Below are positions 20,567 through 29,510 of a DNA stretch of 64,000 nt, in pieces. Both the position numbers and the translations under genes were made by a program. The stretch is from Nocardioides sp. L-11A (GTDB lineage: Bacteria; Actinomycetota; Actinomycetes; Propionibacteriales; Nocardioidaceae), in assembly GCA_029961745.1 (NCBI GenBank), contig CP124680.1, forward strand, positions 3,782,001 through 3,846,000. The letters are read 5' to 3'. Under the pieces are notes generated by a model that was not told the DNA's origin, did not search any database, and saw only the letters and a program-made list of their open reading frames with translations. How positions within the stretch are numbered: the first letter of the stretch is position 1; the number at the start of each line of letters is the position of its first letter.

Positions 20567-20576
20567 GGTGGCGACC

Positions 20577-21425
20577 ATGAAGACCACCACAATTCGGCCG
20601 GCCAGCATCGTCGTCGGTGCCGACGGGTCGAAACACGCGGCCCGTGCGATCGCCTGGGCTGCGCAACAGGCCGCCCTCGAGCGACGGCAGCTCGTCGTCC
20701 TCACCGTCGACGAGGGTGCCGCCCGCCGCCACAACACCGAGGCCGTGCAATTGGCCCGAGAGATCGCCCCGGACATCGACGTGATCGGCCTGGCTGCCAG
20801 CGACGACCCGCGGGGCCTCCTCGTCGAGCTCTCCCACGATGCGCACCTGCTCGTCGTCGGCTCGCGCGGACGCGGCGCCGTGCGCAGCATGCTGCTGGGC
20901 TCGGTGAGCGCGACCGTCAGCCGACTCTCCTCCTGCCCCGTCGTCGTGTGCCGCCCCCGTGCCGAGGTTCACCAGGGCAAGGGCGTACTCGTCGGCGTCG
21001 ACGGCACCGAGTCCTCGATCGCCGTTCTCGACTTCGCGTTCGCCCACGCATCTCTGCGCCACCAGCCGCTCACGGTGGTGCACTGCGTGTGGGACGTCAT
21101 CGCGGCCGTCGCGGGTCTCCGCGATGTGCGCGTGAAGGACGTCGACCTCGGCCCCGAGGACGAGGCACACCTGCTGCTCGCCGAGACTGTCGCCGGCTAC
21201 GCCGAGAAATACCCCGATGTCCCCGTCACCCTCCGTGTGACCCACGGGCTGGTCGACGAGGTACTCGGCAGCCACACGGCCGCCTGGGACCTCGTGGTCG
21301 TCGGCCGTCATCCGCCCGACACCGTCGGCCGCATAGTCACCGGTTCGATCGCGACCGCCGTCGTCGAGCGAGCACGTACGACCGTGGCCGTCATACCCGA
21401 GCCGACCGTCGTCCTGCCGTCATGA
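20577..21425 (+). CDS. Tandem universal stress protein
   Basis: This 282-residue paralogue of the preceding gene has two Usp domains. The first half retains GSRGRGAVRSMLLGS, the intact ATP-binding loop; the second has GRHPPDTVGRIVTGS, also nearly complete. The interdomain strand GVLVGVDGTESSIAV mirrors its neighbour, suggesting local duplication. The ATG lies ten bases after the previous stop, and the stop overlaps the flavodoxin-like gene (ATGA). Mycobacterial relatives such as Rv2623 limit growth in dormancy through ATP binding. Confidence 0.92.
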   Translation: MKTTTIRPASIVVGADGSKHAARAIAWAAQQAALERRQLVVLTVDEGAARRHNTEAVQLAREIAPDIDVIGLAASDDPRGLLVELSHDAHLLVVGSRGRGAVRSMLLGSVSATVSRLSSCPVVVCRPRAEVHQGKGVLVGVDGTESSIAVLDFAFAHASLRHQPLTVVHCVWDVIAAVAGLRDVRVKDVDLGPEDEAHLLLAETVAGYAEKYPDVPVTLRVTHGLVDEVLGSHTAAWDLVVVGRHPPDTVGRIVTGSIATAVVERARTTVAVIPEPTVVLPS

Positions 21426-21970
21426 GTCAGCAGACGCCCAGCGCCCTCGTCGTCTACGAGTCGCTGTTCGGCAACACAGCGCTGGTCGCGCGGGCGATCG
21501 TGCGGGGTCTGCGCGCAGCGGGCCTCGACGCCCACCGGGCGCCGGTGAGTTCTCTGGAGTCGACAGGGTCAGGCGACATCGACCTGCTGATGCTCGGCGC
21601 CCCGACGCACGCCTTCTCACTCAGCCGCCCCCGAAGCCGGTCCGACGCCGTCCGTCAGGGCGCACCGCCGGACCGGGCGGAGTCCGGCGCCCGGGAGTGG
21701 ATCCGCAGTGTCAGCCCCGACCGGTTCGGGACCAGCGTGGTCGTCGTCTTCGATACCCGGGTGGCGAAGGTACGCCGCTGGCCGTTGGCAGCGGGCAGGA
21801 CCGCGGGCCGGCTCCTGCGCCGCCGCGGCTTCCATCTCCTGCGCAAGCCGGAGGCGTTCCTCGTCGACGGCGTGCGAGGTCCGCTGTCCGCGGGCGAGGA
21901 GGAGCGCGCCGAGCACTGGGGCCAGACGATCGGCGCGGCCTTCCTCGCCGATCAGCACCACAGATCCTGA
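21422..21970 (+). CDS. Flavodoxin-like protein
   Basis: This 182-residue protein has the flavodoxin fold. The phosphate-binding loop reads VVYESLFGNTALVARAI near residues 10-26, followed by the LLMLGAPTHAFSLSRPRSR loop near 56-74, which would hold the isoalloxazine ring. A C-terminal helix ends EHWGQTIGAAF. It is longer than small electron-transfer flavodoxins and resembles actinobacterial flavodoxin/nitric-oxide-synthase-like proteins. Coupling to the two usp genes suggests a redox task in the same regulon. The partner enzyme is unknown. Confidence 0.85.
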   Translation: MSQQTPSALVVYESLFGNTALVARAIVRGLRAAGLDAHRAPVSSLESTGSGDIDLLMLGAPTHAFSLSRPRSRSDAVRQGAPPDRAESGAREWIRSVSPDRFGTSVVVVFDTRVAKVRRWPLAAGRTAGRLLRRRGFHLLRKPEAFLVDGVRGPLSAGEEERAEHWGQTIGAAFLADQHHRS

Positions 21971-22192
21971 GCGGGAGTCGCCCTCCGGGCATCGTGGACA
22001 GGAGCTCGACTCGATCGATGCCCAGCTGGCACCGGGCCCCGCCGTGGTTCGGCTGGTCGACGCAGGACCAGTGGCCGGGGACAGATGCCGACTGCCGCAG
22101 GGCGCCCGGACCGACGGCCGAGTCCTCGATGACCGGCCGCGCGGCGCTGCGCAGGGCTGGCACAACGACCACGGCGGGAGTACAACGGGTGA

Positions 22193-22807
22193 ATGGAGGG
22201 CTATCTCTCTCATCTCCGACGGGTGTATCTGGTCGACGACCACGACATCGTCCGACGTGGAGTCCGCGACCTGCTCGTCCCTGCCCGGGATCTTCAGGTC
22301 GTCGGTGACTCTGGCTCGGCACGGGAGGCTGTGCCGGAGATCCTTCGGCTCGGGCCGGACGTCATGCTCCTCGACCTCCATCTGCAAGATGGCACGGGCA
22401 TCGAGATATGTCGCGCCGTACGATCGGAGAATCCCGCGATCGCGGGGCTTCTCCTCACAGCGGCCGGAGACGACGAGGCCCTGGCGGCCGCTGTCCTCGC
22501 CGGAGCCGCGGGATACGTCATCAAGGTGAGCCGCAGCAGCAACATCATGAACACAGTCCGACGACTGCAACCGGGCAACACCCTGATGGATCCCGACAGC
22601 ATCGAGCGCGCCTCGCGACTGCTCGAGTCGATCACCGAGAGCCTGACACCGTCGGCGACCGACACCGAACGCCGAATTCTCGATCTCCTCATCGAGGGTC
22701 GGACGGACAGCCAGATCACACAGGCGTTGGCGGCGAGCGAAGCCGACTCCGCGAGGAAGATCGCTGACCTCGTCGCACGCCTGACCCAGGCATTGCTCGC
22801 CGCATAG
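22193..22807 (+). CDS. DevR/NarL-like response regulator with divergent HTH
   Basis: This 204-residue protein has a receiver domain with acidic pair Asp15/Asp16, phospho-acceptor Asp61, Thr89 and Lys111. It resembles M. tuberculosis DevR closely across LDLHLQDGTGIEICRAVRS and LAGAAGYVIK. The C-terminal HTH (about 155-204) aligns as TDTERRILDLLIEGRTDSQI, but the recognition helix has no counterpart to the Lys and Asn residues DevR uses for DNA contact (Ala, Ala and Arg instead). It may bind a different site or act through protein contacts. The ATG start lacks a good ribosome-binding site. It is the nearest partner candidate for the kinase at 16.5 kb. Confidence 0.85.
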   Translation: MEGYLSHLRRVYLVDDHDIVRRGVRDLLVPARDLQVVGDSGSAREAVPEILRLGPDVMLLDLHLQDGTGIEICRAVRSENPAIAGLLLTAAGDDEALAAAVLAGAAGYVIKVSRSSNIMNTVRRLQPGNTLMDPDSIERASRLLESITESLTPSATDTERRILDLLIEGRTDSQITQALAASEADSARKIADLVARLTQALLAA

Positions 22808-23226
22808 GGCTGGTCCGACCCCGCGGCGCCGAGGGGGCGTGGCGGGTCAGCGACTCACGTCTTCGTCCAAGCCGCTGCCTCCGACCGGAAGCGCGGTTGA
22901 TCTCGTCGGACTGGTGGATGATGAAGTTGCGGTTCGTCGGGCAACCGGTGGGCCGCCTCGCCCCGCTTCATCATGCGCGAGCCCCGGCCTCTTGGACGAG
23001 GTCCGGCGGCGAGGTACGCAGCGTTGCGTCCAGCCTCTGCTTCGGGCTGCCGCGGCTCTCGCGGTACGACTCAGCTCAGCCAGATCGACATCGTCGGTCG
23101 CGTGGAAGATCATGGACGCGGAGTTCCGCCGACCGTCACTTGTGGAACCAGATATCAGCAACCGAAGTCATGAGCACAGGAGTTCGCATTCTGGCTCCAT
23201 CACCCGGATGTCTCGACACGCCGGCG
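22808..23226. other. Region without a convincing gene
   Basis: This 419-base stretch between the response regulator and the lipoprotein gene has only short frames with skewed composition on both strands. I see no ribosome-binding site, known domain, tRNA or strong hairpin. It may be remnant DNA at the edge of the dormancy island. Confidence 0.5.
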
Positions 23227-23958
23227 TCAGGCGGGGTAGTTCACATACCCCTTGCAGGATGCGGGCTGCTGGTCGTCGACGGTGCGTAGGTACTCGACAT
23301 CGATCCGGATGGCGCGGCCAGGGAGCGCGTCTGGGTAGGTGGAGTCTCCCCCGATGACCTTGCCGGCTGCGTCAAAGCAGACGGCAGCGACGCGCAATCC
23401 TTCAAGCTCGGCGTCGGTTTCGTTCGTGAAGCCGAATGAGACGGTGTACCCGTTGCCGTACTGATCCTTTGCGACTGATTGGGCCTCAAGTACAGGAAGA
23501 GGCGCGGAGTACTCCTCACCAAAGGACTCGTCGCCAATAGTCACGACCGGATCGATGCTCGTTGCGTTTGCACCGGGAGTGGCGTCGAGCGGCGCGAAGA
23601 TCGGGTAACCGATCTCCTGCCCGACCCAACTGAACGTCTCGATCTGTTCTTCGCTCGTGAGGATCTTCCCCCCGGCGTCGAGAACGTTGTAGGAAACAGT
23701 CACGAACTTCCCGACCGCGTCAGCGTTGTTCGCGCGAACCAGAACGATGCCCTTGCCGTACTCGCCGTCCTGGACGAACGCGTGGTCGACGATCTCCGCG
23801 TCGGGCCCTGTCTCTTCCGGCTCCTCGGACTCCTTCTTCGTGGACGAGATCTTGTCCCCACTGTCGGAGCCGGCTTCGTGAGAGTCGGTGTCGCTTGCAC
23901 CGCACGCGTTCAAGAGCAACGTTGCGGCCGCCGCGGCAGCAAGCAGGGGGATACGCAT
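23227..23958 (-). CDS. Secreted lipoprotein of unknown function
   Basis: This 243-residue protein has a signal peptide with a short basic start, a poly-Ala core and the lipobox LNACG, so Cys22 should be lipidated. An acidic low-complexity linker (about residues 25-60) precedes a beta-rich domain with VLVRANNADAVGKFVTVSYNVLDAGG and a second similar strand set later, resembling FxLYD/DUF4352-type Ig-like lipoprotein domains. The start was chosen to place the signal peptide at the N-terminus. Codon use is less GC-biased than in flanking genes, which suggests acquisition. It ends near a tRNA gene. Confidence 0.75.
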   Translation of the reverse strand: MRIPLLAAAAAATLLLNACGASDTDSHEAGSDSGDKISSTKKESEEPEETGPDAEIVDHAFVQDGEYGKGIVLVRANNADAVGKFVTVSYNVLDAGGKILTSEEQIETFSWVGQEIGYPIFAPLDATPGANATSIDPVVTIGDESFGEEYSAPLPVLEAQSVAKDQYGNGYTVSFGFTNETDAELEGLRVAAVCFDAAGKVIGGDSTYPDALPGRAIRIDVEYLRTVDDQQPASCKGYVNYPA

Positions 23959-24080
23959 GGGCGGGATCATAGATGCGGCGGAGGGCAGCGTTCCGTCGTT
24001 TGCTGGAACTTGGATTTCTGCGTGCCGCGATCTCACCATCGATCCCAACAAGGACTACCAGCCACGAAACCCGAAATGAA

Positions 24081-24118
24081 GAACACCCGGACCTACGTTT
24101 CTGTAGGTCCGGGTGTTC
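24081..24118 (-). terminator. Strong hairpin downstream of tRNA-fMet
   Basis: Two exact 16-base arms starting GAACACCCGGACCTAC flank a six-base loop. On the minus strand the stem is followed by TTCATTTCGGGTTTC, a moderately T-rich run. It sits 22 bases beyond the tRNA 3' end, so it most likely ends tRNA transcription. Confidence 0.75.
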
Positions 24119-24140
24119 GCGATGTCCTGCGACATCACAT

Positions 24141-24217
24141 TGGTAGCGGGGGCAGGATTTGAACCTGCGACCTCTGGGTTATGAGCCCAGCGAGCTACCG
24201 AGCTGCTCCACCCCGCG
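24141..24217 (-). tRNA. Initiator tRNA-Met (CAU)
   Basis: On the minus strand the 77-base sequence begins CGCGGGGTGGAGCAG and ends in an encoded CCA. The anticodon loop CTCATAA with the stem of three G:C pairs (GGG/CCC) is the initiator hallmark. The first base C faces T at position 72, an unpaired acceptor end also diagnostic of initiators. The T loop is GGTTCAAATCC. Confidence 0.95.
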
Positions 24218-24269
24218 TCGGTGAACCCAACGTTAGGGCATGGACCCAAACCGCACCAAATCGGGGCGT

Positions 24270-24911
24270 TCAGGACGGGGGCGGGGGCGGTCCCAGGCGG
24301 GGTACGGGCGCCTGCCAGCCGCGGTGGACGGCGAGCAGCCGCCAACCGATCGTGACCCCCGCGGCGGGCGCGGCCATCAGGCCGTGGTCGACGCCGAGCT
24401 CCGCGCCGGTGGCCGCGATGGCGGCGCCGGCGAGAGCCGGGATGGCGTAGAGCTCGCCGAACCGGAAGATCACGGGGACCCGGCCGGCGAGGAGGTCGCG
24501 GATGATGCCGCCGCCCACACCGGTGACCATCCCGAGCGCGGCGGAGGGCGCGGGACCGAGGCCGTACTCCTGGGCCTTCAGCGCGCCCGCGACGCAGAAC
24601 AGCCCGAGGCCGAAGGCGTCGAAGACCGTGATCACCCGCTCGAGGCGGCCGACAGCGGGATGGAGCCAGAAGGTGACCAGGCCGCCGACGACCGGGACGA
24701 GCAGGTAGCGCCAGTCGGCGACGGCGGGCGGCGGGACGGCGCCGATCACGACGTCGCGGATCACACCACCACCGAGCCCGGTCGCCATCGCCAGCACGAT
24801 GACCCCGACGATGTCGAGCTGGTTGCGCACGGCCACCAGTCCGCCGGAGATCGCGAAGACGAAGATCCCCAGCAGATCGAGGGTCAGCAGCATGCGGCGA
24901 TGATGCCGCAT
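24270..24911 (-). CDS. UPF0126/TRIC-like membrane protein
   Basis: This 213-residue membrane protein has about six to seven helices in two repeated halves. Each half has the family signature GG-x-x-RD: GLGGGVIRDVVIG near residue 47 and GVGGGIIRDLLAG near 133. Prokaryotic members of this family form trimeric TRIC-type cation channels, although glycine transport has also been proposed for some. An internal ATG six codons in (MLLTLDLLG) is an equally likely start. It lies 27 bases beyond the UPF0182 stop on the same strand. Confidence 0.88.
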   Translation of the reverse strand: MRHHRRMLLTLDLLGIFVFAISGGLVAVRNQLDIVGVIVLAMATGLGGGVIRDVVIGAVPPPAVADWRYLLVPVVGGLVTFWLHPAVGRLERVITVFDAFGLGLFCVAGALKAQEYGLGPAPSAALGMVTGVGGGIIRDLLAGRVPVIFRFGELYAIPALAGAAIAATGAELGVDHGLMAAPAAGVTIGWRLLAVHRGWQAPVPRLGPPPPPS

Positions 24912-24938
24912 GCTGCTGTTCCGGGGGGAACCGAGCCG

Positions 24939-27884
24939 CTACTGGTTGTCGCGCTCGTTCGCCAGCTTGACGGCCTCCTCGACCGCCTTCTGCGCGAGGT
25001 CGAGCTGCTTGGCCCACTCGGCCGTGTCGTTCTTGGCCTGTGCGTCGGTCGCCGCCTTGAACGCCTCGTCGGCCTCGCGCAGCGCCGCCGCGATCTGCTC
25101 GTCCAGGGTGCCGCTCGGCTCCGGCGGCGTCTCCCCGCCAGGCTCCCCAGGCTCGCCGGGCGTACCCGGCTCGACCGGCGGCGGAGTCGGCTCCCCCGTC
25201 CCGAGATCGACATCGAGCGCATCGCCCAGCGCCTCGGCCAGGTTCTGGCCGATCCCGACCTGCTCGCCGTACTTCACGATGACGAACTGGAGGATCGGGA
25301 ACGCCGACGCCCCGGTCGTCCGTACGGCGTACACCGGCTGGATGTAGATCAGGCCGCCCTGCACCGGCAGGGTCAGCAGGTTGCCGAAGCGCGGTGGCGT
25401 CGCACCCTGGACGCGGTACGGCGTCAGCGCGTCGACGACGTCCTTCTCCTGCTGCATCTGGTTGGCGACCTGCCCGGGACCGGGCGTGTTGGCGTCGGTC
25501 ATCTCGAGCAGCCGCAGCTTGCCGAAGTTCGGCGAGTTCGCATCCGAGTTCACCTGGACGTACGACGCCAGGGTGCCCTTGCCGCGCGGCACGAACACCG
25601 AGGTGAGCGACCAGTCGTTGGTGCCGTCGACCCCGGTCGAGAACAGCCGGTACGGCGGCTGGAACACCTGGCGCTGCGCGTTCGGGTCCTCGGGGACCTC
25701 CCAGCGGTTGTTGGCCGAGTAGAACTCGCCGGCATCGGTGACGTGGTACCTCGCGAGCTGGTAGCGCTGGACCTTGAACAGGTCCTCCGGATAGCGCAGG
25801 TGGCTCTTCAGCTCGGCCGGGATCTCCGTGTTGGGGGTGACCGACTCCGGGAACACCTTCATCCACGTCTTGAGGATCGGGTCGCTGGTGTCCCACTCGT
25901 AGAGGGTGACCGTGCCGTCGTACGCGTCGACGGTCGCCTTCACGGCCGAGCGCATGTAGTTGATCTCGTCGGTGGGGATGGTCTGCAGCCCGGTGTCCTG
26001 CTGCTGCGAGTCGTCGATCATCGCGTCGAAGGACTCGCGCTGCGCGTTGGGGTAGCGGTCCGTGGTCGTGTAGCCGTCGAGGATCCACACGATCTTGCCG
26101 TCGACCACCGCCGGGTACGGGTCGCCGTCGACGGTCAGCCAGGGCGCGACCTTCTCGACCCGCTCGGTGGGCGTGCGGTTGTAGAGCACCTTCGAGTTGC
26201 CGTTGACCCGCCCGGAGAGCAGGAAGTTCGGCTCGCCGAACTTGATGGCGTACATCAGCTGGTTGAAGGTGCTGCCGACCGACACACCGCCCTTGCCGTC
26301 GTACGTCGTGCGCTGGTCGCCCTCGTCGGCGTCGGTGTTGGCGAGGCCGAGCTCCACACTCGAGGCGTCCTTGCTGGCCTTGCCGACCACGGAGTACGAC
26401 GGGCTCTGCTCGCCGAAGTAGATCCGCTGCTCGAACTCCTCGCTCTTGGTCAGGTCACTGGCACCGCTGGTGCCCGCGCCGCTGATGCCCTCGGCCCACA
26501 CGATCCGGCCGTTGACCTCGCTGTCGGAGATCCGGTTGGCGTAGGCGGCGATCAGGCCCTCGCCGTGGGTGTAGACGGTGTGCAGGTTGGACCAGTTCTG
26601 GTCCGAGGAGTTGATGCCCGACTGGTCGAGCTCGCGCACGCCGAGGACCAGCGGCACCTCCTGGCCGTCGATGGTGTAGCGGTCGACGTCGAGGACCGAG
26701 GCCACCGAGTAGTAGGCCCGGACCTGCTGGCGCTGCTGGAAGGTGTCGCGCACCTGCTGCGGGTCGACCACCGGCGTGGTCGACAGCTGCCCCAGCACGG
26801 TGTTCGCCTCGGGGGCGGTGGTGTCGTTGACCGGCGTGCCCTCGTAGCGCTCGCTCTCGACGCCGCTGAGCCCGTAGGCCTCCCGGGTGGCGTCGATATT
26901 GGCCTTGATGTAGGTGTTCTCCTTGTCCGCCTCCGACGGCTTCACCTGGAAGTTCTGCACGATCGCCGGCCAGATCATGCCGAGCAGCACCGCGGAGAGC
27001 GCGAGCAGCGCGAGGCCGACCGACGGCAGCTGCCAGGTCTTGCGCCACACGTTGAGGAAGAACAGCACGGCGCAGATCAGCGCGACACCGACGAGGATGT
27101 TGCGCGCCGGAAGCATGGCGTTCTCGGCGGTGTAGTTCATGCCCGTGAAGAGGCGGTGGTCGTCGGTGACGAGGTCGTAGCGGTCGAGGAAGTAGTCGAC
27201 CGACTTCGCCAGCACGAACACGCCGAGCAACACCGAGATCTGGACCTGGGCGGCCGCGGAGAACCGGTCGTGGGAGACCTGGAGCCGGATACCGCCGTAG
27301 AGGTAGTGGACGACGGCCGTGGCGATCAGCGACACGATGGCGACGGCCATCACGAAGTCGACGACGAAGTTCCACCAGGGCAGGTCGAAGACGTAGAAGC
27401 CGATGTCCTTCTTGAAGTACGCGTCCTCGCTCCCCCAGCCCTCGCCGTTGCGCCACAGCAGGAAGGTGCGCCACTGCCCGATCGCCGAGGTGCCGGCGAA
27501 GATGCCGACCACGACGCCGACGCCCGCCAGCAGCCAGCCGCGGATCGGGGTGACGGCGTCGCGGTAGCGGTCGACCCCGTCGGGACCGGCCATGACGAAC
27601 ATCGGCCGGAACCGGAACGCGAGGTACATGTTCAGCGCGACGATGCCGCCCATCAGCGCACCGAACGCGAGGAACAGCCCGACCCGGGTCCACAGCATCG
27701 TGCTGAACACGTCGCCGAAGCCGACCTCGGCGTACCAGAGGCGGTCGGTGTAGATGCCCGCGAAGGCGCTGAGCAGGAAGAAGCCGATGATCAGCACCAC
27801 CCCGGTGATGACCAGGGCGCGGGTACGGCGTCCCGGCCGCTCAGGTGCGGGGCGCTCCGGCTCCTCGTCGAACAGCTCACTCAT
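24939..27884 (-). CDS. UPF0182 family membrane protein
   Basis: This 981-residue protein has about seven transmembrane helices in the first 330 residues, a large extracellular region with the family blocks YTDRLWYAEVGFGDVF and RMQ-like GLIAAYANRISDSEVNGR, and a C-terminal proline-rich segment (about 900-930) followed by a coiled helix. Its function is unknown; the M. tuberculosis relative is Rv3193c. The ATG overlaps the PPA1309 stop by eight bases, and the PDZ protease gene is next upstream, the same order as in mycobacteria. The in-frame extension upstream was rejected because it runs into the coupled gene. Confidence 0.92.
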   Translation of the reverse strand: MSELFDEEPERPAPERPGRRTRALVITGVVLIIGFFLLSAFAGIYTDRLWYAEVGFGDVFSTMLWTRVGLFLAFGALMGGIVALNMYLAFRFRPMFVMAGPDGVDRYRDAVTPIRGWLLAGVGVVVGIFAGTSAIGQWRTFLLWRNGEGWGSEDAYFKKDIGFYVFDLPWWNFVVDFVMAVAIVSLIATAVVHYLYGGIRLQVSHDRFSAAAQVQISVLLGVFVLAKSVDYFLDRYDLVTDDHRLFTGMNYTAENAMLPARNILVGVALICAVLFFLNVWRKTWQLPSVGLALLALSAVLLGMIWPAIVQNFQVKPSEADKENTYIKANIDATREAYGLSGVESERYEGTPVNDTTAPEANTVLGQLSTTPVVDPQQVRDTFQQRQQVRAYYSVASVLDVDRYTIDGQEVPLVLGVRELDQSGINSSDQNWSNLHTVYTHGEGLIAAYANRISDSEVNGRIVWAEGISGAGTSGASDLTKSEEFEQRIYFGEQSPSYSVVGKASKDASSVELGLANTDADEGDQRTTYDGKGGVSVGSTFNQLMYAIKFGEPNFLLSGRVNGNSKVLYNRTPTERVEKVAPWLTVDGDPYPAVVDGKIVWILDGYTTTDRYPNAQRESFDAMIDDSQQQDTGLQTIPTDEINYMRSAVKATVDAYDGTVTLYEWDTSDPILKTWMKVFPESVTPNTEIPAELKSHLRYPEDLFKVQRYQLARYHVTDAGEFYSANNRWEVPEDPNAQRQVFQPPYRLFSTGVDGTNDWSLTSVFVPRGKGTLASYVQVNSDANSPNFGKLRLLEMTDANTPGPGQVANQMQQEKDVVDALTPYRVQGATPPRFGNLLTLPVQGGLIYIQPVYAVRTTGASAFPILQFVIVKYGEQVGIGQNLAEALGDALDVDLGTGEPTPPPVEPGTPGEPGEPGGETPPEPSGTLDEQIAAALREADEAFKAATDAQAKNDTAEWAKQLDLAQKAVEEAVKLANERDNQ

Positions 27885-28428
27885 CGGTCTCGTCCTCCAG
27901 CAGGGTGGCCCGGAGCAGCTCGATGAGCCCCGGCACCAGGTCGTTGCCGCCCATGACGGCACTGTCCTCGTCGTGGCTGCGCATCCGCAAGGCGCAGTAG
28001 CTCGCGCCGTACCGGGTGACCCCGGCGACGATGCGGACCTCCTCGGCGTCGGGGTGCTCGCGCGCGAACTCCGCCGCGGCGACCGGGTCCTCGGGGACCT
28101 GACCGTCGGCGGCCGGCGGCAGCACCAGGCGCTCGACCACGGCGGCGCAGCCCGCGACGACGTCGGGCCACTGGATGCCGGGAAGCACCTCCTCCAGCTC
28201 TCGGCCGGGCGGTAGGTCCTCCTGCTCGACCGGCGTCAGCGACCCGCGCTCGGCGGGGGCGTCCAGGCCGAGCTGCGCGGCCAGTGCCGGCTCCTGGGCG
28301 ACCAGGCGCGCGGTGTCGACGAGGGCGTACAGGCGCGCCGGACGATCCCAGCCCGCGCTGGCGTGGTGGCCCTCGAGCTCGAGTACGGCGGCGGCCAGGG
28401 CCGGGTCGACGTCCAGTTCGTAGTCCAT
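27877..28428 (-). CDS. PPA1309 family protein
   Basis: This 183-residue soluble protein starts MDYELDVDPALAAAVLELEG and continues with WDRPARLYALVDTARLV, the conserved block of the actinobacterial PPA1309 family. The later segment EVRIVAGVTRYGASYCALRMRSHD carries the second conserved stretch. No activity is known. It is sandwiched between the PDZ-S16 protease and UPF0182 genes on the same strand, with an eight-base overlap to the latter, which points to joint expression. Confidence 0.85.
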   Translation of the reverse strand: MDYELDVDPALAAAVLELEGHHASAGWDRPARLYALVDTARLVAQEPALAAQLGLDAPAERGSLTPVEQEDLPPGRELEEVLPGIQWPDVVAGCAAVVERLVLPPAADGQVPEDPVAAAEFAREHPDAEEVRIVAGVTRYGASYCALRMRSHDEDSAVMGGNDLVPGLIELLRATLLEDETDE

Positions 28429-28445
28429 CGGTGGTCCTTGCTTCG

Positions 28446-29483
28446 TCAGCAGCTGGGCAGGGCGGCGTCGGGGTCGTCGACCCACGTCTCCAACGCGACC
28501 CGCGCCTCGTGCATCGTGGTCGCCTTCACCAGGCGCAGGTCGGGGTCGAGGCCCTTGACGTCGGTGCAGTTGTCCTTCGGGACGAAGAACAGCTTCGCGC
28601 CGGCGGCCTGGGCGCCCGCGATCTTCTGCTCGATGCCGCCGATGGGGCCGACCTTGCCGTCGGTGGCCAGCTCGCCCGTGCCGGCGACCGTCGCGCCGCC
28701 GGTCAGCGAGCCGGGGGTGAGGGTGTCGTAGATGGCCAGGGAGAACATCAGGCCCGCGCTGGGGCCGCCCACCGTCGGGTCGACGCGCAGGTTGATCGTG
28801 AACGGGAACTCGTAGCCCAGACCCAGCGAGACGCCGACGCGGGGCTTGCCCTCGACCTGCTCGGGCTTGATCCGGACGGTGAGCTCCTTCGTGTCGCGCA
28901 GGATCCGGAACTCGACCAGCGAGCCGTCGTCGTGCTTGCGGACCGCCTTGACGACCTGGTCGGCGTCGGTGACCGGCTCCCCGTCGACCTCCTTGAAGAC
29001 GTCGCGCACGAGCAGCTTGTCCTGGGCCGGGCCCTCCTCGTCGACCCTGGCGACCTGCACGGCGGTCGGCACCTGGTAGCCGAGCTCGGTCAGGGCGACC
29101 GCCTTGGCGACGTCCTGCGAGGTCGTCATCTGGACGGCGCCCTCGGCCTTCTCGTCGGCCTGCGTCGTGTCCGGCGGGTGCACCACGTCGTAGGGCAGGA
29201 TCGCCTTGTCCGGGTCGAGCCAGCGCGACAGCGCCTCGCCCAACGACAGCTTCTGGCCGTACGACGACGCCACCACCGTGGTGAACCGGATCTGGCCGTC
29301 GTCGTAGTAGGCGTCGTGCCCGTCGACCTGGATGACCTCGGCCTCGTCGGCGTCCTTGCCCAGGATGTCGTACGTCGGCCCGGGGCTGTACGACGCGTAC
29401 GGCAGCGGCACCACGAGCGCGATGCCGCCCAGGATCAGCACCAACGGCGCCGCGACGCACGCGGCGATCAGGCGCTGGCTCAT
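28446..29483 (-). CDS. PDZ and Lon-type (S16) serine protease
   Basis: This 345-residue secretory protein has an N-terminal membrane anchor (residues 8-30), a PDZ domain (about 140-210), and an S16 Lon-like proteolytic domain. The catalytic dyad is Ser242 in VGGPSAGLMFSL and Lys287 in GPIGGIEQKIAGA. Soil and mycobacterial relatives (Rv3194c) are extracytoplasmic. The ATG preceding SQRLIAACVAAP places the signal anchor at the N-terminus. It heads the run PDZ protease-PPA1309-UPF0182. Confidence 0.92.
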   Translation of the reverse strand: MSQRLIAACVAAPLVLILGGIALVVPLPYASYSPGPTYDILGKDADEAEVIQVDGHDAYYDDGQIRFTTVVASSYGQKLSLGEALSRWLDPDKAILPYDVVHPPDTTQADEKAEGAVQMTTSQDVAKAVALTELGYQVPTAVQVARVDEEGPAQDKLLVRDVFKEVDGEPVTDADQVVKAVRKHDDGSLVEFRILRDTKELTVRIKPEQVEGKPRVGVSLGLGYEFPFTINLRVDPTVGGPSAGLMFSLAIYDTLTPGSLTGGATVAGTGELATDGKVGPIGGIEQKIAGAQAAGAKLFFVPKDNCTDVKGLDPDLRLVKATTMHEARVALETWVDDPDAALPSC

Positions 29484-29510
29484 GGCGCCTACCTTGTCAG
29501 ATGCGTCCAA

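Noticed and set aside
22847..23161. Minus-strand ORF of 104 codons in the gap before the lipoprotein
   Set aside because: No ribosome-binding site, Arg/Ser/Thr-rich random composition and no recognisable fold.
24240..27926. A 1,228-codon plus-strand ORF opposite the UPF0182 gene
   Set aside because: It is antisense to a clear membrane-protein family gene, and its His/Asp/Arg/Gly/Val-rich composition is typical of a shadow frame in high-GC DNA.
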